Positions 9,390-18,963 of a stretch of DNA of 64,000 bases are shown one piece after another. Source of the stretch: Desulfuromonadales bacterium (GTDB lineage: Bacteria; Desulfobacterota; Desulfuromonadia; Desulfuromonadales; BM103); contig JAMONP010000061.1 in assembly GCA_027065695.1 (NCBI GenBank), positions 22,156-86,155 of the forward strand, in the 5' to 3' direction. Position numbers and translations under genes: made by a program. Under the pieces are notes generated by a model, which was given only the letters and a program-made list of their open reading frames with translations, was not told the origin of the DNA and did no database searches. How positions within the stretch are numbered: position 1 is the first letter of the stretch; each line of letters opens with the position of its first letter.

Positions 9390-9523
9390 CTGTTACTCCA
9401 TGATATGGTTTCATTACGATGATTAATTGTAACGTACAGTCGTCTGATTCATAGCCGTCGCTGAAAATAATAAGTTGGGGCTGGATGGTGACACGATTCC
9501 TCTTGTATTACCATTGTAATCCT

Positions 9524-9687
9524 AGGAGTCTGTCCGACAATAAGGGTCGAAGCGAAAACTCAGAAGTTTACGAACAGATTTTGGCTCGTTTGAGAGTAAC
9601 AGCCATAGCTATTGATCAAAAAGGAGCTGAAATATGGGCCAAACAGCTAGGTTTGCAGCCAATCATGGATTGCCAGGACAGATTCCT
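9524..9687 (-). repeat. Dispersed inverted-repeat element, copy B
   Basis: A 164-base copy in the opposite orientation to copy C. The left end AGGAGTCTGTCCGACAAT (9524-9541) is complemented imperfectly by ATTGCCAGGACAGATTCCT at 9669-9687. The interior includes TTTTGGCTCGTTTGAGAGTAA and GAAATATGGGCCAAACAGCT, near-identical to the complement of copy C. It sits in a 443-base gene-free stretch (9390-9832). The rest of that gap shows only a short direct repeat of TGTTTATCTCTGC (about 9777 and 9793) and nothing else I can assign. Confidence 0.87.
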
Positions 9688-9832
9688 GGCTTTGTTGTCA
9701 GTGTTTCTACTGTGTGGAATAAACATCTCCGGTTTTTCTTTTAATGCGAGTTCTTAGCTGATAAAATTACCGAGGTGTTTATCTCTGCCGGAATGTTTAT
9801 CTCTGCAAGGCTCGGGGGGGGCCATATAATCC

Positions 9833-11863
9833 ATGTTGCATCGCAAAACACTTTCCGTTCAACAGAAAATGACGGCTATCATTTTTCTGGTCAGCATGCT
9901 GGTACTAGTTCTGACTTCCTTGCAGTTTGTTTTTTTCGAACTGCAGCGTATGCAGACGATCGCACAAGATGACGTGCGCTCCCTGGCCAAGTTGATTTCA
10001 ACCAATGCTCGCTTCTCCCTGACGATCAAGGATTATACCGGTGCTGAGAGTGTTTTGGCCTCGCTGTCCGCTCGTACAGATGTTGTCTCCGCGTATCTAC
10101 TTTTTCCGAATGGCCAGTCGATGGCCAGTTATTCCCATTCACAAATTGGTCATGCTCGCAGAGATTCGGCTAAGGAGCTGAAATTTCTCAAGACTGAGGC
10201 TCGACAGATCGAAGAGGGCATACGCTCAGGGACAGAACAGGTCTGGCAAGATGGTGATCGACTCGCATATTTTATGCCTATCACCTTCGAGGGGAGTCAT
10301 GTTGGATATAACTACCTCAGCATGGAACTCATTGACTTGCGAAAACATCAACTACACCTAGCTCTTGGCTGGCTTCTGTCCATGGGGGCCGCTGTCCTTG
10401 TCATCTACTTATTAAGTGCACGTTTGCAGCGGCATATATCTCGTCCGATTGAAGAGCTTGTCTCACGAATGGGCCAAGTCTCCAGAGATAAACGTTTGAT
10501 TGGTTTTGTGGTCCAAGAGACTGACGATGAGTTTAAGCAGCTCTTCCATGGTTTCGATGAAATGATGCGGGCCTTGAAGGATCGTGATCAGATGCTGGAG
10601 CGCCACCGCAAGAACCTTGAACTGGAAGTCCAGTTACGGACCCGTGCACTGGAGGCAGAAAAAGAAAAAGCTGAGCAGGCGACAGTTGCTAAGTCTCATT
10701 TCCTGGCAAACATGAGCCATGAGATTCGCACTCCTATGATTGGTGTGCTTGGTATGGCAGAACTTTTACGGCAAAAGAAACTAGAGGCACAAGATCAACA
10801 GCTGGTTGAAACAATTTATAGGTCGGGCGAAGCCCTTCTGACCATTATTAATGATGTTCTCGATTTTTCGAAGATTGAAGCTGGTCGGCTTGAGCTTGAA
10901 GTTGTGCCTGTTAATCTTGCCAGCCTGGCTGGAGATGTGATCAGTCTGATGGAAGTAAATGCTCATGCTAAGGGCATCGAAGTTCTTCTCAAAGCGCCGG
11001 AGGATCTGCCTGTTGTCATGGGGGATCCAGTTCGTGTGCGGCAGATTCTATTGAATCTGGTCGGTAATGCGATCAAGTTTACTGAGTCCGGGAGAGTCAC
11101 TGTCACCCTATCTGCGACAAGCCACCCTGATAAAAATATATGTGATTGTCTCTTTGTGGTTCAGGATACGGGCATTGGTATCCCGAAAGAAGTTCAGATG
11201 CAGATTTTTGACTCCTTTGATCAGGGTGACACTAGTACATCTAGAAAATCCAGCGGGACAGGGCTGGGACTGGCTATTGTCAAGCAACTGGTCCAGATGA
11301 TGAAGGGACAGATTGTTGTCGACAGCAGACCAGGTGCGGGCAGCACCTTTTCCGTTTACGTACCAATGGTGCTGGCCAAGCCGTCGGAGCTTCTCCTTAT
11401 GGCTACTGAGCAATCCAGGCCTCAGGAGTCCTGTGTGTTGGCAGCCTCTGTTGCTGTACCTGTAGCATCAGACGGTCATTGGCATATCCTGCTTGCTGAG
11501 GACAACCCAACGACACAAACCTTGATTTCAATTCTGCTACAGCAGATGGGTATTGAACTGACGATTGTCGATAATGGTCAGTCTGCACTTGATTTTCTTG
11601 CTAAGGAAACGGTTGATCTGATTCTTATGGATTGTCAGATGCCGCAACTGGATGGTTTTGCAGCAACCGCTAAATTGCGGGAGCAGGGGGTGTCAACGCC
11701 GATCATTGCTTTGACTGCTTATGCTCGTGCAGAAGATGAAGAGCAGTGCCTTGCGGCTGGCATGAGCGACTTTCTCAGCAAGCCGTTTCGTCAGTCCGAA
11801 TTGAGAGGTATCCTCGCTCGATGGCTTGGTGAAGAGGTTTCAGAACACCTCACTGATTTATGA
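9833..11863 (+). CDS. Membrane hybrid sensor histidine kinase (BarA-like)
   Basis: The 676-residue protein has two membrane segments (about 14-35 and 176-196) flanking a periplasmic CHASE8-like sensor region, then HAMP (about 197-250), a coiled coil, HisKA with H296 in MSHEIRTPM, HATPase_c (DTGIGIP, GTGLGL) and a C-terminal receiver with acidic pocket AEDN and phosphoacceptor D600. It has no Hpt or output domain, so an external phosphotransfer partner is needed. Its TGA overlaps the ATG of the next gene (ATGA), tying the kinase to two periplasmic beta-propeller proteins. ATG 9833 is preceded by no strong ribosome-binding site. Confidence 0.9.
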   Translation: MLHRKTLSVQQKMTAIIFLVSMLVLVLTSLQFVFFELQRMQTIAQDDVRSLAKLISTNARFSLTIKDYTGAESVLASLSARTDVVSAYLLFPNGQSMASYSHSQIGHARRDSAKELKFLKTEARQIEEGIRSGTEQVWQDGDRLAYFMPITFEGSHVGYNYLSMELIDLRKHQLHLALGWLLSMGAAVLVIYLLSARLQRHISRPIEELVSRMGQVSRDKRLIGFVVQETDDEFKQLFHGFDEMMRALKDRDQMLERHRKNLELEVQLRTRALEAEKEKAEQATVAKSHFLANMSHEIRTPMIGVLGMAELLRQKKLEAQDQQLVETIYRSGEALLTIINDVLDFSKIEAGRLELEVVPVNLASLAGDVISLMEVNAHAKGIEVLLKAPEDLPVVMGDPVRVRQILLNLVGNAIKFTESGRVTVTLSATSHPDKNICDCLFVVQDTGIGIPKEVQMQIFDSFDQGDTSTSRKSSGTGLGLAIVKQLVQMMKGQIVVDSRPGAGSTFSVYVPMVLAKPSELLLMATEQSRPQESCVLAASVAVPVASDGHWHILLAEDNPTTQTLISILLQQMGIELTIVDNGQSALDFLAKETVDLILMDCQMPQLDGFAATAKLREQGVSTPIIALTAYARAEDEEQCLAAGMSDFLSKPFRQSELRGILARWLGEEVSEHLTDL

Positions 11864-14070
11864 AAAAACGTCTTCGCAAAATCATTTTGTGGGGGAGCGG
11901 CCTGTTGATATATGGTTTGCTGCTTGCCGCTGTTGTTAGCAGGATGCTTGTATTGGACACGGTTCAATTGGCCCCCTCTATGATTGAATCTCCGGCGGCC
12001 GCTTCTCGTGGTCGAGAGAGCGTTCAGTCGCTTATCAACCGGGTGACTCCAGCCAACGGGATTTCAGGAATACTGTTGCCGTTAGGGCCTGACGATGGCC
12101 GATTGCCGGGCATCCCTGTCCTATGGGATGAATACCTAAAGGCAGGGAAAGCTGATCCATCAAGAAGGAATGTCGATGGTTTTGATGGGTTGCAGACCGT
12201 CAAAAACGTTGCTGATTTTTCCAGAGATTCAATAGCTGAGCTATTCCTCGCCGGGGTGCCTTTGGAAGTCTTTCGTCGCGGCGATGCGTTCCTGCTTTTG
12301 AATGCCCGGGGGAAGGTTCAGATTATTGACGTGCAAAATCCACGTCAGCCGAAAAATGCCGGGTTTTTGCCATATCAAGGGATCAAAGATATGGAGATGC
12401 AGGGGGATATAGCTTATCTGTTGCTCAGCCGCCCTGAAGCACGGAATGACAAGCTGGTTATCGTTGACCTGGGGAGCCCCCAAGAGCCTCTGGAACTCGC
12501 CCGGATCAGCTTGCCGAAATGGACGATGTCCTTCTACCTTTCAGGCCGTCAGCTGGTTGTCTATACGACGACCAAAGATTACAAACAGGATTATTTCATC
12601 CATCTGTACAACTTGACAGCCGACTTTCAGCTTATTTCTCTTGGTCGCGCAGGGAGTTCGTTACTGAGAAACGGTTTTCTTAAACATAAAGGCTATCTAC
12701 TGGTTCCTGACGATCATGCCGGAGTGCATGTCTGTGATTTTAGTGATCCGCTTCAGCCTGTTGTGGTCGCATCTCTTGATTTTCCTGCCCATATCAGAAG
12801 TTTCACTCAACGTGGTGACATGGTGTTTGCCCTGGGCTCCCAGAATCAGATCTACGTAATCGACCTGCATGACCCTCTGCATCCATTCTTGTCGACAGTT
12901 GTTGAAGAGGCGAATCATCCTGCATATTTCGTGGAATATGGTGCTTACTCATATTACTTTACCATGAATAGATACCTGCGAGTTTTTGATGTTAAGCCTT
13001 TTGATAGTATGGCTAAAAGTGAGAAGAGGGCAACCGGTTTTGCCGGTGAATTGGTATCGTTGCGAACTGGAGCGGGTTTCTTGCTGTTGGGCAAGCTTCA
13101 AGGCTCATTGACGACAGCTGTTACAGATGTCATGACTCTGACTGACAAGATAAAAATCATCGATACACTTACTTGGAAAGGATTTCTGATTGTTCTTGAT
13201 GACACTGGTTTGATCCAGTTCTTTCGGCAAGGGGAAAACTCCTCACTGATGCTTCAGGAAAGCCTGCAGCTTCCCTCAGCGCAGCGTTGGCTGGCTGCAG
13301 CCAGTGAACGTCTCTATGTCGGTGGTGAATCAATGGTTAACATTGTTGCAAAAAGTGATGATGGACATTTTATCTTGTCGGATCAATTTGGACTTGCTGG
13401 GAAAGAATCCCTGGATGGCCTCGTGATTCAACAGACTCTATGCCTTGCTGCCGGCAAAGACGGGCTTTTGTGCTTTTCTCTTGAGCAACCGGATCGTCCA
13501 GAGCTAAGCCCTGCATGGATGCTTCCACAGCAACTCGAGTCCCTGGTAGATGTGCAACAATTAGCCTCTCCAGGAGGCAGTAGAGTGCTTATTGCTGCTG
13601 GCCAGGCAGGTCTGTTGAGTGGCAACCTGGATGACCATGGGCAGTTCCTGTTTGATGGGGTTTTTGATTTCCCCTTGCCCAGTCGTGCACTTGCTGTTGT
13701 CGGCGGACTCTGTCTAGTATCGACTGAAACGGGTGTTTATATTGTCGACATTCGAGATGGCGATTCTTTGCAAAACCTAGGTGAAATTGACTTCCCGGGA
13801 GTGGAGCGGTTTGCCGTGGCCGATCCTGATTTCTGGGCTGGCTATGTGCCGGGCAAGGGTTGGTTCCCTTTGCCTTCTCCACGTCTTGTGCTGCCTGGAG
13901 AGTTCGAAACGCTGGAAATTGAAAGCAGTACAACGCGAACGCAAGCTTCACCGTATCGATATAGGCTTAACTTGTTCAACGATCATGGCGTGATAACTAT
14001 CCCGGGAATCCTCTCTCTTCCACATATCTCTGGCCGCCGGGAGGCAGGAGCAACACATGGTAGCCATTAA
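11860..14070 (+). CDS. Membrane-anchored LVIVD-repeat beta-propeller protein 1
   Basis: The 736-residue protein starts with a basic stretch and one membrane anchor (about 7-28), so nearly all of it lies in the periplasm. It contains repeated LVIVD-type blades such as VQIIDVQNPRQP, LVIVDLGSPQEP, VHVCDFSDPLQP and IYVIDLHDPLHP, each pairing a [VI]xD-x-x-[DN]P turn with beta strands. The C-terminal 60 residues look like a separate beta domain. LVIVD proteins are surface or periplasmic propellers of mostly unknown ligand. It overlaps the hybrid kinase upstream and the second LVIVD gene downstream, suggesting fixed stoichiometry. The ligand is unknown. Confidence 0.8.
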   Translation: MKKRLRKIILWGSGLLIYGLLLAAVVSRMLVLDTVQLAPSMIESPAAASRGRESVQSLINRVTPANGISGILLPLGPDDGRLPGIPVLWDEYLKAGKADPSRRNVDGFDGLQTVKNVADFSRDSIAELFLAGVPLEVFRRGDAFLLLNARGKVQIIDVQNPRQPKNAGFLPYQGIKDMEMQGDIAYLLLSRPEARNDKLVIVDLGSPQEPLELARISLPKWTMSFYLSGRQLVVYTTTKDYKQDYFIHLYNLTADFQLISLGRAGSSLLRNGFLKHKGYLLVPDDHAGVHVCDFSDPLQPVVVASLDFPAHIRSFTQRGDMVFALGSQNQIYVIDLHDPLHPFLSTVVEEANHPAYFVEYGAYSYYFTMNRYLRVFDVKPFDSMAKSEKRATGFAGELVSLRTGAGFLLLGKLQGSLTTAVTDVMTLTDKIKIIDTLTWKGFLIVLDDTGLIQFFRQGENSSLMLQESLQLPSAQRWLAAASERLYVGGESMVNIVAKSDDGHFILSDQFGLAGKESLDGLVIQQTLCLAAGKDGLLCFSLEQPDRPELSPAWMLPQQLESLVDVQQLASPGGSRVLIAAGQAGLLSGNLDDHGQFLFDGVFDFPLPSRALAVVGGLCLVSTETGVYIVDIRDGDSLQNLGEIDFPGVERFAVADPDFWAGYVPGKGWFPLPSPRLVLPGEFETLEIESSTTRTQASPYRYRLNLFNDHGVITIPGILSLPHISGRREAGATHGSH

Positions 14071-16168
14071 ACGAAAATTTTCGTTAAGGTACCTGCTTGT
14101 TCTGTGCTACCTCATCACGTTTGTGGTTCTGATGGTTCTGCTGGTTCGTGAAAATCAACGTGACCAACTTTTTTCCCTGTCGCATGCTTCCGTTGAGAAA
14201 AAAGAGGCCACAGTCGAGAAGCAAAAAGAATTTACTTCTTTATCCCTTTATGGTGATGATTTTCACTTCGGCATCAGAGGTGTTTTAACACAGAGACTGG
14301 TTAATGAAAATGCCTTGCAATGGCATCGGCTTGTCGATATTCCTGTAAGAGCAATCGATATTGAAGGTAAGCTTGCTCTGGTTTCTAGCCATAGAAACAA
14401 GCTTGTCAGTATTGATCTCCAGCAGGGAGCCGATCCGAAGTTCCTGGGCTCAATTGAACTGCCCAATACAATTAAACAGATCGAGATTGTCGGTGATCAG
14501 GCGCTGGTCGGAATGCGCCGTCATGCAGGTCTTTCACTCGTCGATCTGAAAGATCCCAGAGCCTTAGAACTTGTTAGCCACTTTCCCGTGGATGGTTTGA
14601 TTTCGAGTATGGTCGCTGATCAAGGTTCTGTTTATTTTACGGATGTCTACGAAGGTCTTTTCAGAATTGATCTCACTGTCAAAGATCCTGTTCCGGAAAA
14701 AATTATTTCACTGAAATCCTCCTGGCAAGTTGCTTTACAGGGTAAAAGGCTGGTTGTTGGCACCCTGAAAGGGCGTGTGTTTCTTTTTGATATCTCTCCA
14801 GGGGGGCAATTGGTTGCCGTCGGCAGTCTTGACTATCCGGTTGATGTGAGGGGGCTAGGCTTTACTGAAGAGGCGCTCTCTGTCGTACTTTCCGATGGTT
14901 CCTTCGAGGGGTACAACTTATCTTCATGGCCGAAGTTGCATAAGCCCGCGCAATTGATGTTGCCTGGTCGTCCGTGGCAGCTTGAACCTATTGCGGGAAA
15001 AGCGCAAATTGCTGTCAGTATGTCTGCCGGTGGTTTGAGTGTGATTGATGTCAGCCAGCCGGGAAAGCCGGTTTTTACCGGGCACCTTAAGTCACCCAGA
15101 ACTTTCCTGGCACTAGCCTCGCAGTCAGGGGAAATTTACGGTGCAAGCTATCGTGGGCTTGAAGCCTTTTCTCTTGACGAGATTGAAAAAGGAGATTTGT
15201 CGAAGCTCGCAGTGGAAGCCATAATCGATCCGGTCTCTTACAAACTGCAGAGATGGAATAGCCACGTATATGGTTACAACAACATGAACCTGGTTGATTT
15301 TGGCAAAGAGATCTCAGCAGGTCCTGACTTTGAAAGCCGGTTTATGGCCATCACCGATAGAGATGGGAGCAGTCTCTTCGAGCAACGTGAAGATGGTTAC
15401 GTGCAAAGAGTTGGTTCGTTGCTCTTCGCAGAAGGTGTCTTAGAGGTCATCTCTCGGGATGATTACTTGTATATAATCAATCAGGATGGATTGCAGGTTT
15501 TCTCCAAAACTAGATCTGGGAATCCAGTCAAAACCAGTGATCTGCAGCTCGCTGGTTCTCCCACACACTTTGAGATTTTGACTTCTGGATATTTACTTGT
15601 CACCACTCGTGAAAATGGGTTTTATGTCGTGGATGTCAATGATCCGCATAAGCTGATACAGGTCGCAAATCAGGGTGTTTCAGAACACCTGAAGAATACT
15701 GATATCGTCCAGGATGTACTGGCTTACGGCTCGCGTGTCTATATCTCGCAGGGTGCAGGAGGTGTGCAGGTTCTTGATGTTAGTGTTCCGTCTCAACCAG
15801 AATTATTGCAGATAATAGACACTCCTGGTTCTGCAAAAAACATGGTTATCTATGATAATCTTCTGCTGATTGCTGATGGAATTGAAGGTGTTTTTATGAT
15901 CGACATCAAGAATCGCAATGACGCTTTGCCTATCGGTAGTTTGCCGACACCATTGCGTGTTGTAGAGATTGCTGTGACGGAGAAGGGCCTGATTGTCAGT
16001 GGTAAACCAGGGGGCACAATGACGTTGCCCTTGCCGCAGCGGTTACAGAATCTGCATGTTATCAGCGAGAGTGAGATGCGCGTTAGTATAGAAAGCGTTG
16101 AAAAGGAACAATACGTCCATCTTTATGATGAGAGGACTTCGGCACAAGTGAAAGTTACTGTTCAGTAA
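14057..16168 (+). CDS. Membrane-anchored LVIVD-repeat beta-propeller protein 2
   Basis: The 703-residue protein has an N-terminal anchor (about 11-29) followed by LVIVD-like blades: LVSIDLQQGADP, LSLVDLKDPRAL, LSVIDVSQPGKP, FYVVDVNDPHKL, VQVLDVSVPSQP and VFMIDIKNRNDA. It has the same architecture as the preceding gene, including a terminal beta domain, so the pair looks like an old duplication. Its start lies 14 bases inside the preceding gene. It converges on the TonB-dependent receptor gene, whose stop is 32 bases away. Confidence 0.8.
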   Translation: MVAIKRKFSLRYLLVLCYLITFVVLMVLLVRENQRDQLFSLSHASVEKKEATVEKQKEFTSLSLYGDDFHFGIRGVLTQRLVNENALQWHRLVDIPVRAIDIEGKLALVSSHRNKLVSIDLQQGADPKFLGSIELPNTIKQIEIVGDQALVGMRRHAGLSLVDLKDPRALELVSHFPVDGLISSMVADQGSVYFTDVYEGLFRIDLTVKDPVPEKIISLKSSWQVALQGKRLVVGTLKGRVFLFDISPGGQLVAVGSLDYPVDVRGLGFTEEALSVVLSDGSFEGYNLSSWPKLHKPAQLMLPGRPWQLEPIAGKAQIAVSMSAGGLSVIDVSQPGKPVFTGHLKSPRTFLALASQSGEIYGASYRGLEAFSLDEIEKGDLSKLAVEAIIDPVSYKLQRWNSHVYGYNNMNLVDFGKEISAGPDFESRFMAITDRDGSSLFEQREDGYVQRVGSLLFAEGVLEVISRDDYLYIINQDGLQVFSKTRSGNPVKTSDLQLAGSPTHFEILTSGYLLVTTRENGFYVVDVNDPHKLIQVANQGVSEHLKNTDIVQDVLAYGSRVYISQGAGGVQVLDVSVPSQPELLQIIDTPGSAKNMVIYDNLLLIADGIEGVFMIDIKNRNDALPIGSLPTPLRVVEIAVTEKGLIVSGKPGGTMTLPLPQRLQNLHVISESEMRVSIESVEKEQYVHLYDERTSAQVKVTVQ

Positions 16169-16200
16169 ACGTGTGCAAAGTTAACCAAGAGTGCAGTCTG

Positions 16201-18708
16201 CTAAAAACTATAGTTCATGCCGAGCCAGAACTGGCGGCCAAGTTCGTAAGTGTCATCGGAGTCACCTGCTGGTGGCGTACGATCAAAGACGTTGTTAACT
16301 TCTAGAGAAAGGACAATGTTCTGGCCCTTATATGTTGCTTTCTCCCAGTCCAAACGCCAGTCAAAAACCCAGTAATCCGGGCGGGTCACTTCTTTGTATG
16401 CGGTTATGCTGGTTGGAATGTCCAGTTCTTTTTTTTCTGCAGTACTCAGTCTGTCTCTGTCCTGATATTCGCCGAAGTAACTGGTGACATTCGTAAAGGT
16501 GAAATCCCAAGGGAGCCTGCCGACATAGATGATATTCAGCATATGTTCACGGATGTAATCGAGTCGCGGCAGGTCAGTCTTGGCGGTCAGACTACCCTGA
16601 TACCAGACTTCCTCCTCCAAATCATCTTCATCGAAAATATCATCATAAGACTCATTGCTCGATTCCTGGTCACTATAGGTGTAATTGATGTTCAGGTAGT
16701 GCTTAAACCATTGCCGTACCCAGGCCACCTTGACACTTTGATATTCACTTGAACCATTGTTGTTAAGTTCCCAACCACGCTGTGTGCTGCCATCAATGAC
16801 GGTTGTGAACAACTCTTTGGAGAATTGGTCCTTGTTGTCACGTGCAAGATAGTTGATTTCCAGGGTTCCATCGAAGATTTGCTGCACGATACCAACATTC
16901 CATTCATCTGAGTACGGAGTATCAAGTTCTGAATATTTGTAGCTTAAAAACCGCTGATAGCTGCTCGGCTCCCATTCAGTTAATTCATTTGAACCATCGG
17001 TTTTCTTTACACGTGTTTGCTTCTGGTAAGGTGTCCTGGCTTCACGCAGCGTATAAGTCAATAAAGGGTTTCCGTAGTAGCGGTTATAGCCCCCGACAAA
17101 GACAGTTTTGCCATTTCTGAAGAGATCCCAACTGCCGGCAAAACGATATGCTAAGTTGGTGTTTTTCATGTAGTCGTCATGAGACAAGCGCACCCCTGGT
17201 CTGAAACTGAAAGGACCTATTTCAACCAAATCCTCCAGGTAAGCTGCATAGCTGTTGATGGTCGCTTCCTCTTTTTCAGCACTATAGATTCGTCTTTCGC
17301 GGAAGTAGACTTCATTGTCAATGCACGCGGAGTCGCCTGTTGCACAATTAACCGTGTTGTCCTTGACGGTCCTGTTCAAGGCATGCTCGTAGGTTATTTG
17401 CTTGCGGTCGTATGTTCCCTTGTCATGGTTGGCTTCTAATCCGATATTGAAAGTGTTTGTAAGCCGATTGATTAATAAAGGTTTAAACAGCAGGTCGAGC
17501 CGGAACTGAAGACTTTCTTCCTCACTGTCTATATCGCCGTAGCCTCCTTCTGCGCTATATGGAAGGTCGTAAATTTCACCCCAGTTTTTGGAGGGAGTAT
17601 CTCCTGGCCAGAAAAAATGGTTGGTTTGGGCCTCTCGTGAGTTATCATTCGTGAGGTATACTGAGGAGACTTCAAGGGACCCAAACTGGAGATCTCCGGT
17701 CAACTTACCGCTGAAGCTGTAGCCACCTCGAGCTATTTCGATATCACTGTCTCTTGTCTTGTCGATAAAGAACTCTTCCCTGGAGGGTGTATAGCTGGCG
17801 GTAAGTTCCACCGCATAGGGTGTCACAGGCAACCAGGCATATTTCAGAAAGTAGTTTTCGAGGGTCTTTTTGTTGTTTTTCCATTTATCTATATTGAAAA
17901 TCTCCAAGTCAGATCGGATAATATTGTATGCAGCAAGCAATCCCATTTCTTCGTTGAGAGGTACATCAAGTACAAGACCGGCATCATATTTGGTAAAACG
18001 AGGTTGTAAATCTTGTTCATTGGAGTTGTAAAATTCATCTCTTCTCTCAGAATCTATATGGAACTGCGTCCATGAATCCTGTGTTGTGCGGAAGCTGAAC
18101 TGACCACCAAACTCATGATACGGCAGTCGAGTCTCAGCATCGACGACACCACCAACAAAGGAACCATACTTGGCAGGAATGTTACTGTCATAGACGGTCA
18201 CGCTGTCGATAAGATCCTGATGAATGAAACCACGTTGCGGGTGACTTGGAATGCCTCTTATGCTTTCAGCAACGCTATTACTGGCCAATGGATCCAGGAT
18301 GCTGTTCTGGTTGATCCCATCGATCGTGTAATTGTTTTCATAGGCACGTCCGCCGGAGATAGAAATCAGTGGTGGCAGAATTTCACCGGCGTTTTCCGAG
18401 GTACGCTGCTGCTCACCGATCTGGACCCGGGGCAGGATAGTGATAGTTTCTGTAAGGCTGCTGTTCTTTTTGGGGAGTTGATGAAGGGTTTCGCCTGTGA
18501 TTCCCGACTTTCCAGAGATTTGATCTTCGGTCTGCCCGACCACTGTCACCTGCTTCAGTGTGGGGATATCTGCAATAGTGTTTTCAGCAGACGTGGTTAC
18601 TTGCTCGGTATCAGTTCCACCAGAAGAACTGGTGTCAGCGGCCAACACCGGAGAGAACGGTGCTGCCAACATGACGAATAAGAAGGCTATTGTGATTCTG
18701 TAAGTCAT
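16201..18708 (-). CDS. TonB-dependent outer-membrane receptor
   Basis: From ATG 18708 the product has 835 residues: a clean signal peptide (MTYRITIAFLFVMLAAPFS, cleavage near VLAAD), a TonB-box-like stretch (LKQVTVVGQ), a plug domain with ISGGRAYENNYTIDG, and a long beta-barrel ending in aromatic WLGMNYSF as outer-membrane proteins do. An in-frame TTG at 18747 would add 13 residues ahead of the signal peptide and is less likely. The substrate is unknown; one extracellular-looking loop is strikingly acidic (FDEDDLEEE). It is divergent from a tonB gene, which probably energises it. Confidence 0.9.
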   Translation of the reverse strand: MTYRITIAFLFVMLAAPFSPVLAADTSSSGGTDTEQVTTSAENTIADIPTLKQVTVVGQTEDQISGKSGITGETLHQLPKKNSSLTETITILPRVQIGEQQRTSENAGEILPPLISISGGRAYENNYTIDGINQNSILDPLASNSVAESIRGIPSHPQRGFIHQDLIDSVTVYDSNIPAKYGSFVGGVVDAETRLPYHEFGGQFSFRTTQDSWTQFHIDSERRDEFYNSNEQDLQPRFTKYDAGLVLDVPLNEEMGLLAAYNIIRSDLEIFNIDKWKNNKKTLENYFLKYAWLPVTPYAVELTASYTPSREEFFIDKTRDSDIEIARGGYSFSGKLTGDLQFGSLEVSSVYLTNDNSREAQTNHFFWPGDTPSKNWGEIYDLPYSAEGGYGDIDSEEESLQFRLDLLFKPLLINRLTNTFNIGLEANHDKGTYDRKQITYEHALNRTVKDNTVNCATGDSACIDNEVYFRERRIYSAEKEEATINSYAAYLEDLVEIGPFSFRPGVRLSHDDYMKNTNLAYRFAGSWDLFRNGKTVFVGGYNRYYGNPLLTYTLREARTPYQKQTRVKKTDGSNELTEWEPSSYQRFLSYKYSELDTPYSDEWNVGIVQQIFDGTLEINYLARDNKDQFSKELFTTVIDGSTQRGWELNNNGSSEYQSVKVAWVRQWFKHYLNINYTYSDQESSNESYDDIFDEDDLEEEVWYQGSLTAKTDLPRLDYIREHMLNIIYVGRLPWDFTFTNVTSYFGEYQDRDRLSTAEKKELDIPTSITAYKEVTRPDYWVFDWRLDWEKATYKGQNIVLSLEVNNVFDRTPPAGDSDDTYELGRQFWLGMNYSF

Positions 18709-18764
18709 GGTATTTGCAGGTTTTTCTTGTGAATCATTGGTGGGCAATAAAAACTAAAGAGCAC

Positions 18765-18794
18765 ATTCTTGAATTTTTCGCAAAAGAGTGTCAA
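18765..18794 (-). promoter_or_regulatory. Candidate sigma-70 promoter of the TonB-dependent receptor
   Basis: On the minus strand, TTGACA (18794-18789), an 18-base spacer and AAGAAT (18770-18765) lie about 57 bases upstream of the receptor ATG. The -35 is a perfect match, the -10 four of six. No Fur-like palindrome was recognised around it. Confidence 0.42.
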
Positions 18795-18868
18795 CCTAAA
18801 AGCATTTAATTCTCTTTACCCTCGCATCAAATTTTTGTATTAATTGAAAAAATTCGCTGACGTAACAT

Positions 18869-18935
18869 GAGCTTGTCCGACAATATGGGCCAAACAGCTG
18901 GGGTTGCAGCCAAGCATGAATTGTCGGACAAGCTC
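18869..18935 (-). repeat. Dispersed inverted-repeat element, copy D (internally deleted)
   Basis: A 67-base miniature version with a perfect 16-base terminal inverted repeat, GAGCTTGTCCGACAAT at 18869-18884 and its complement at 18920-18935. The interior keeps only ATGGGCCAAACAGCTG and GGTTGCAGCCAAGCATG, the segment next to one end of copies B and C; about 97 bases, including the central hairpin, are missing. It lies between the divergent receptor and tonB genes, 28 bases before the tonB start. Confidence 0.85.
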
Positions 18936-18963
18936 CTAAATTAAACTCTCTGGTGATTTAACG

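Noticed and set aside
9485..9757. A 90-codon open frame in the gap before the hybrid kinase
   Set aside because: It spans repeat copy B, has no ribosome-binding site, and the repeat at other loci is not open in the same way.
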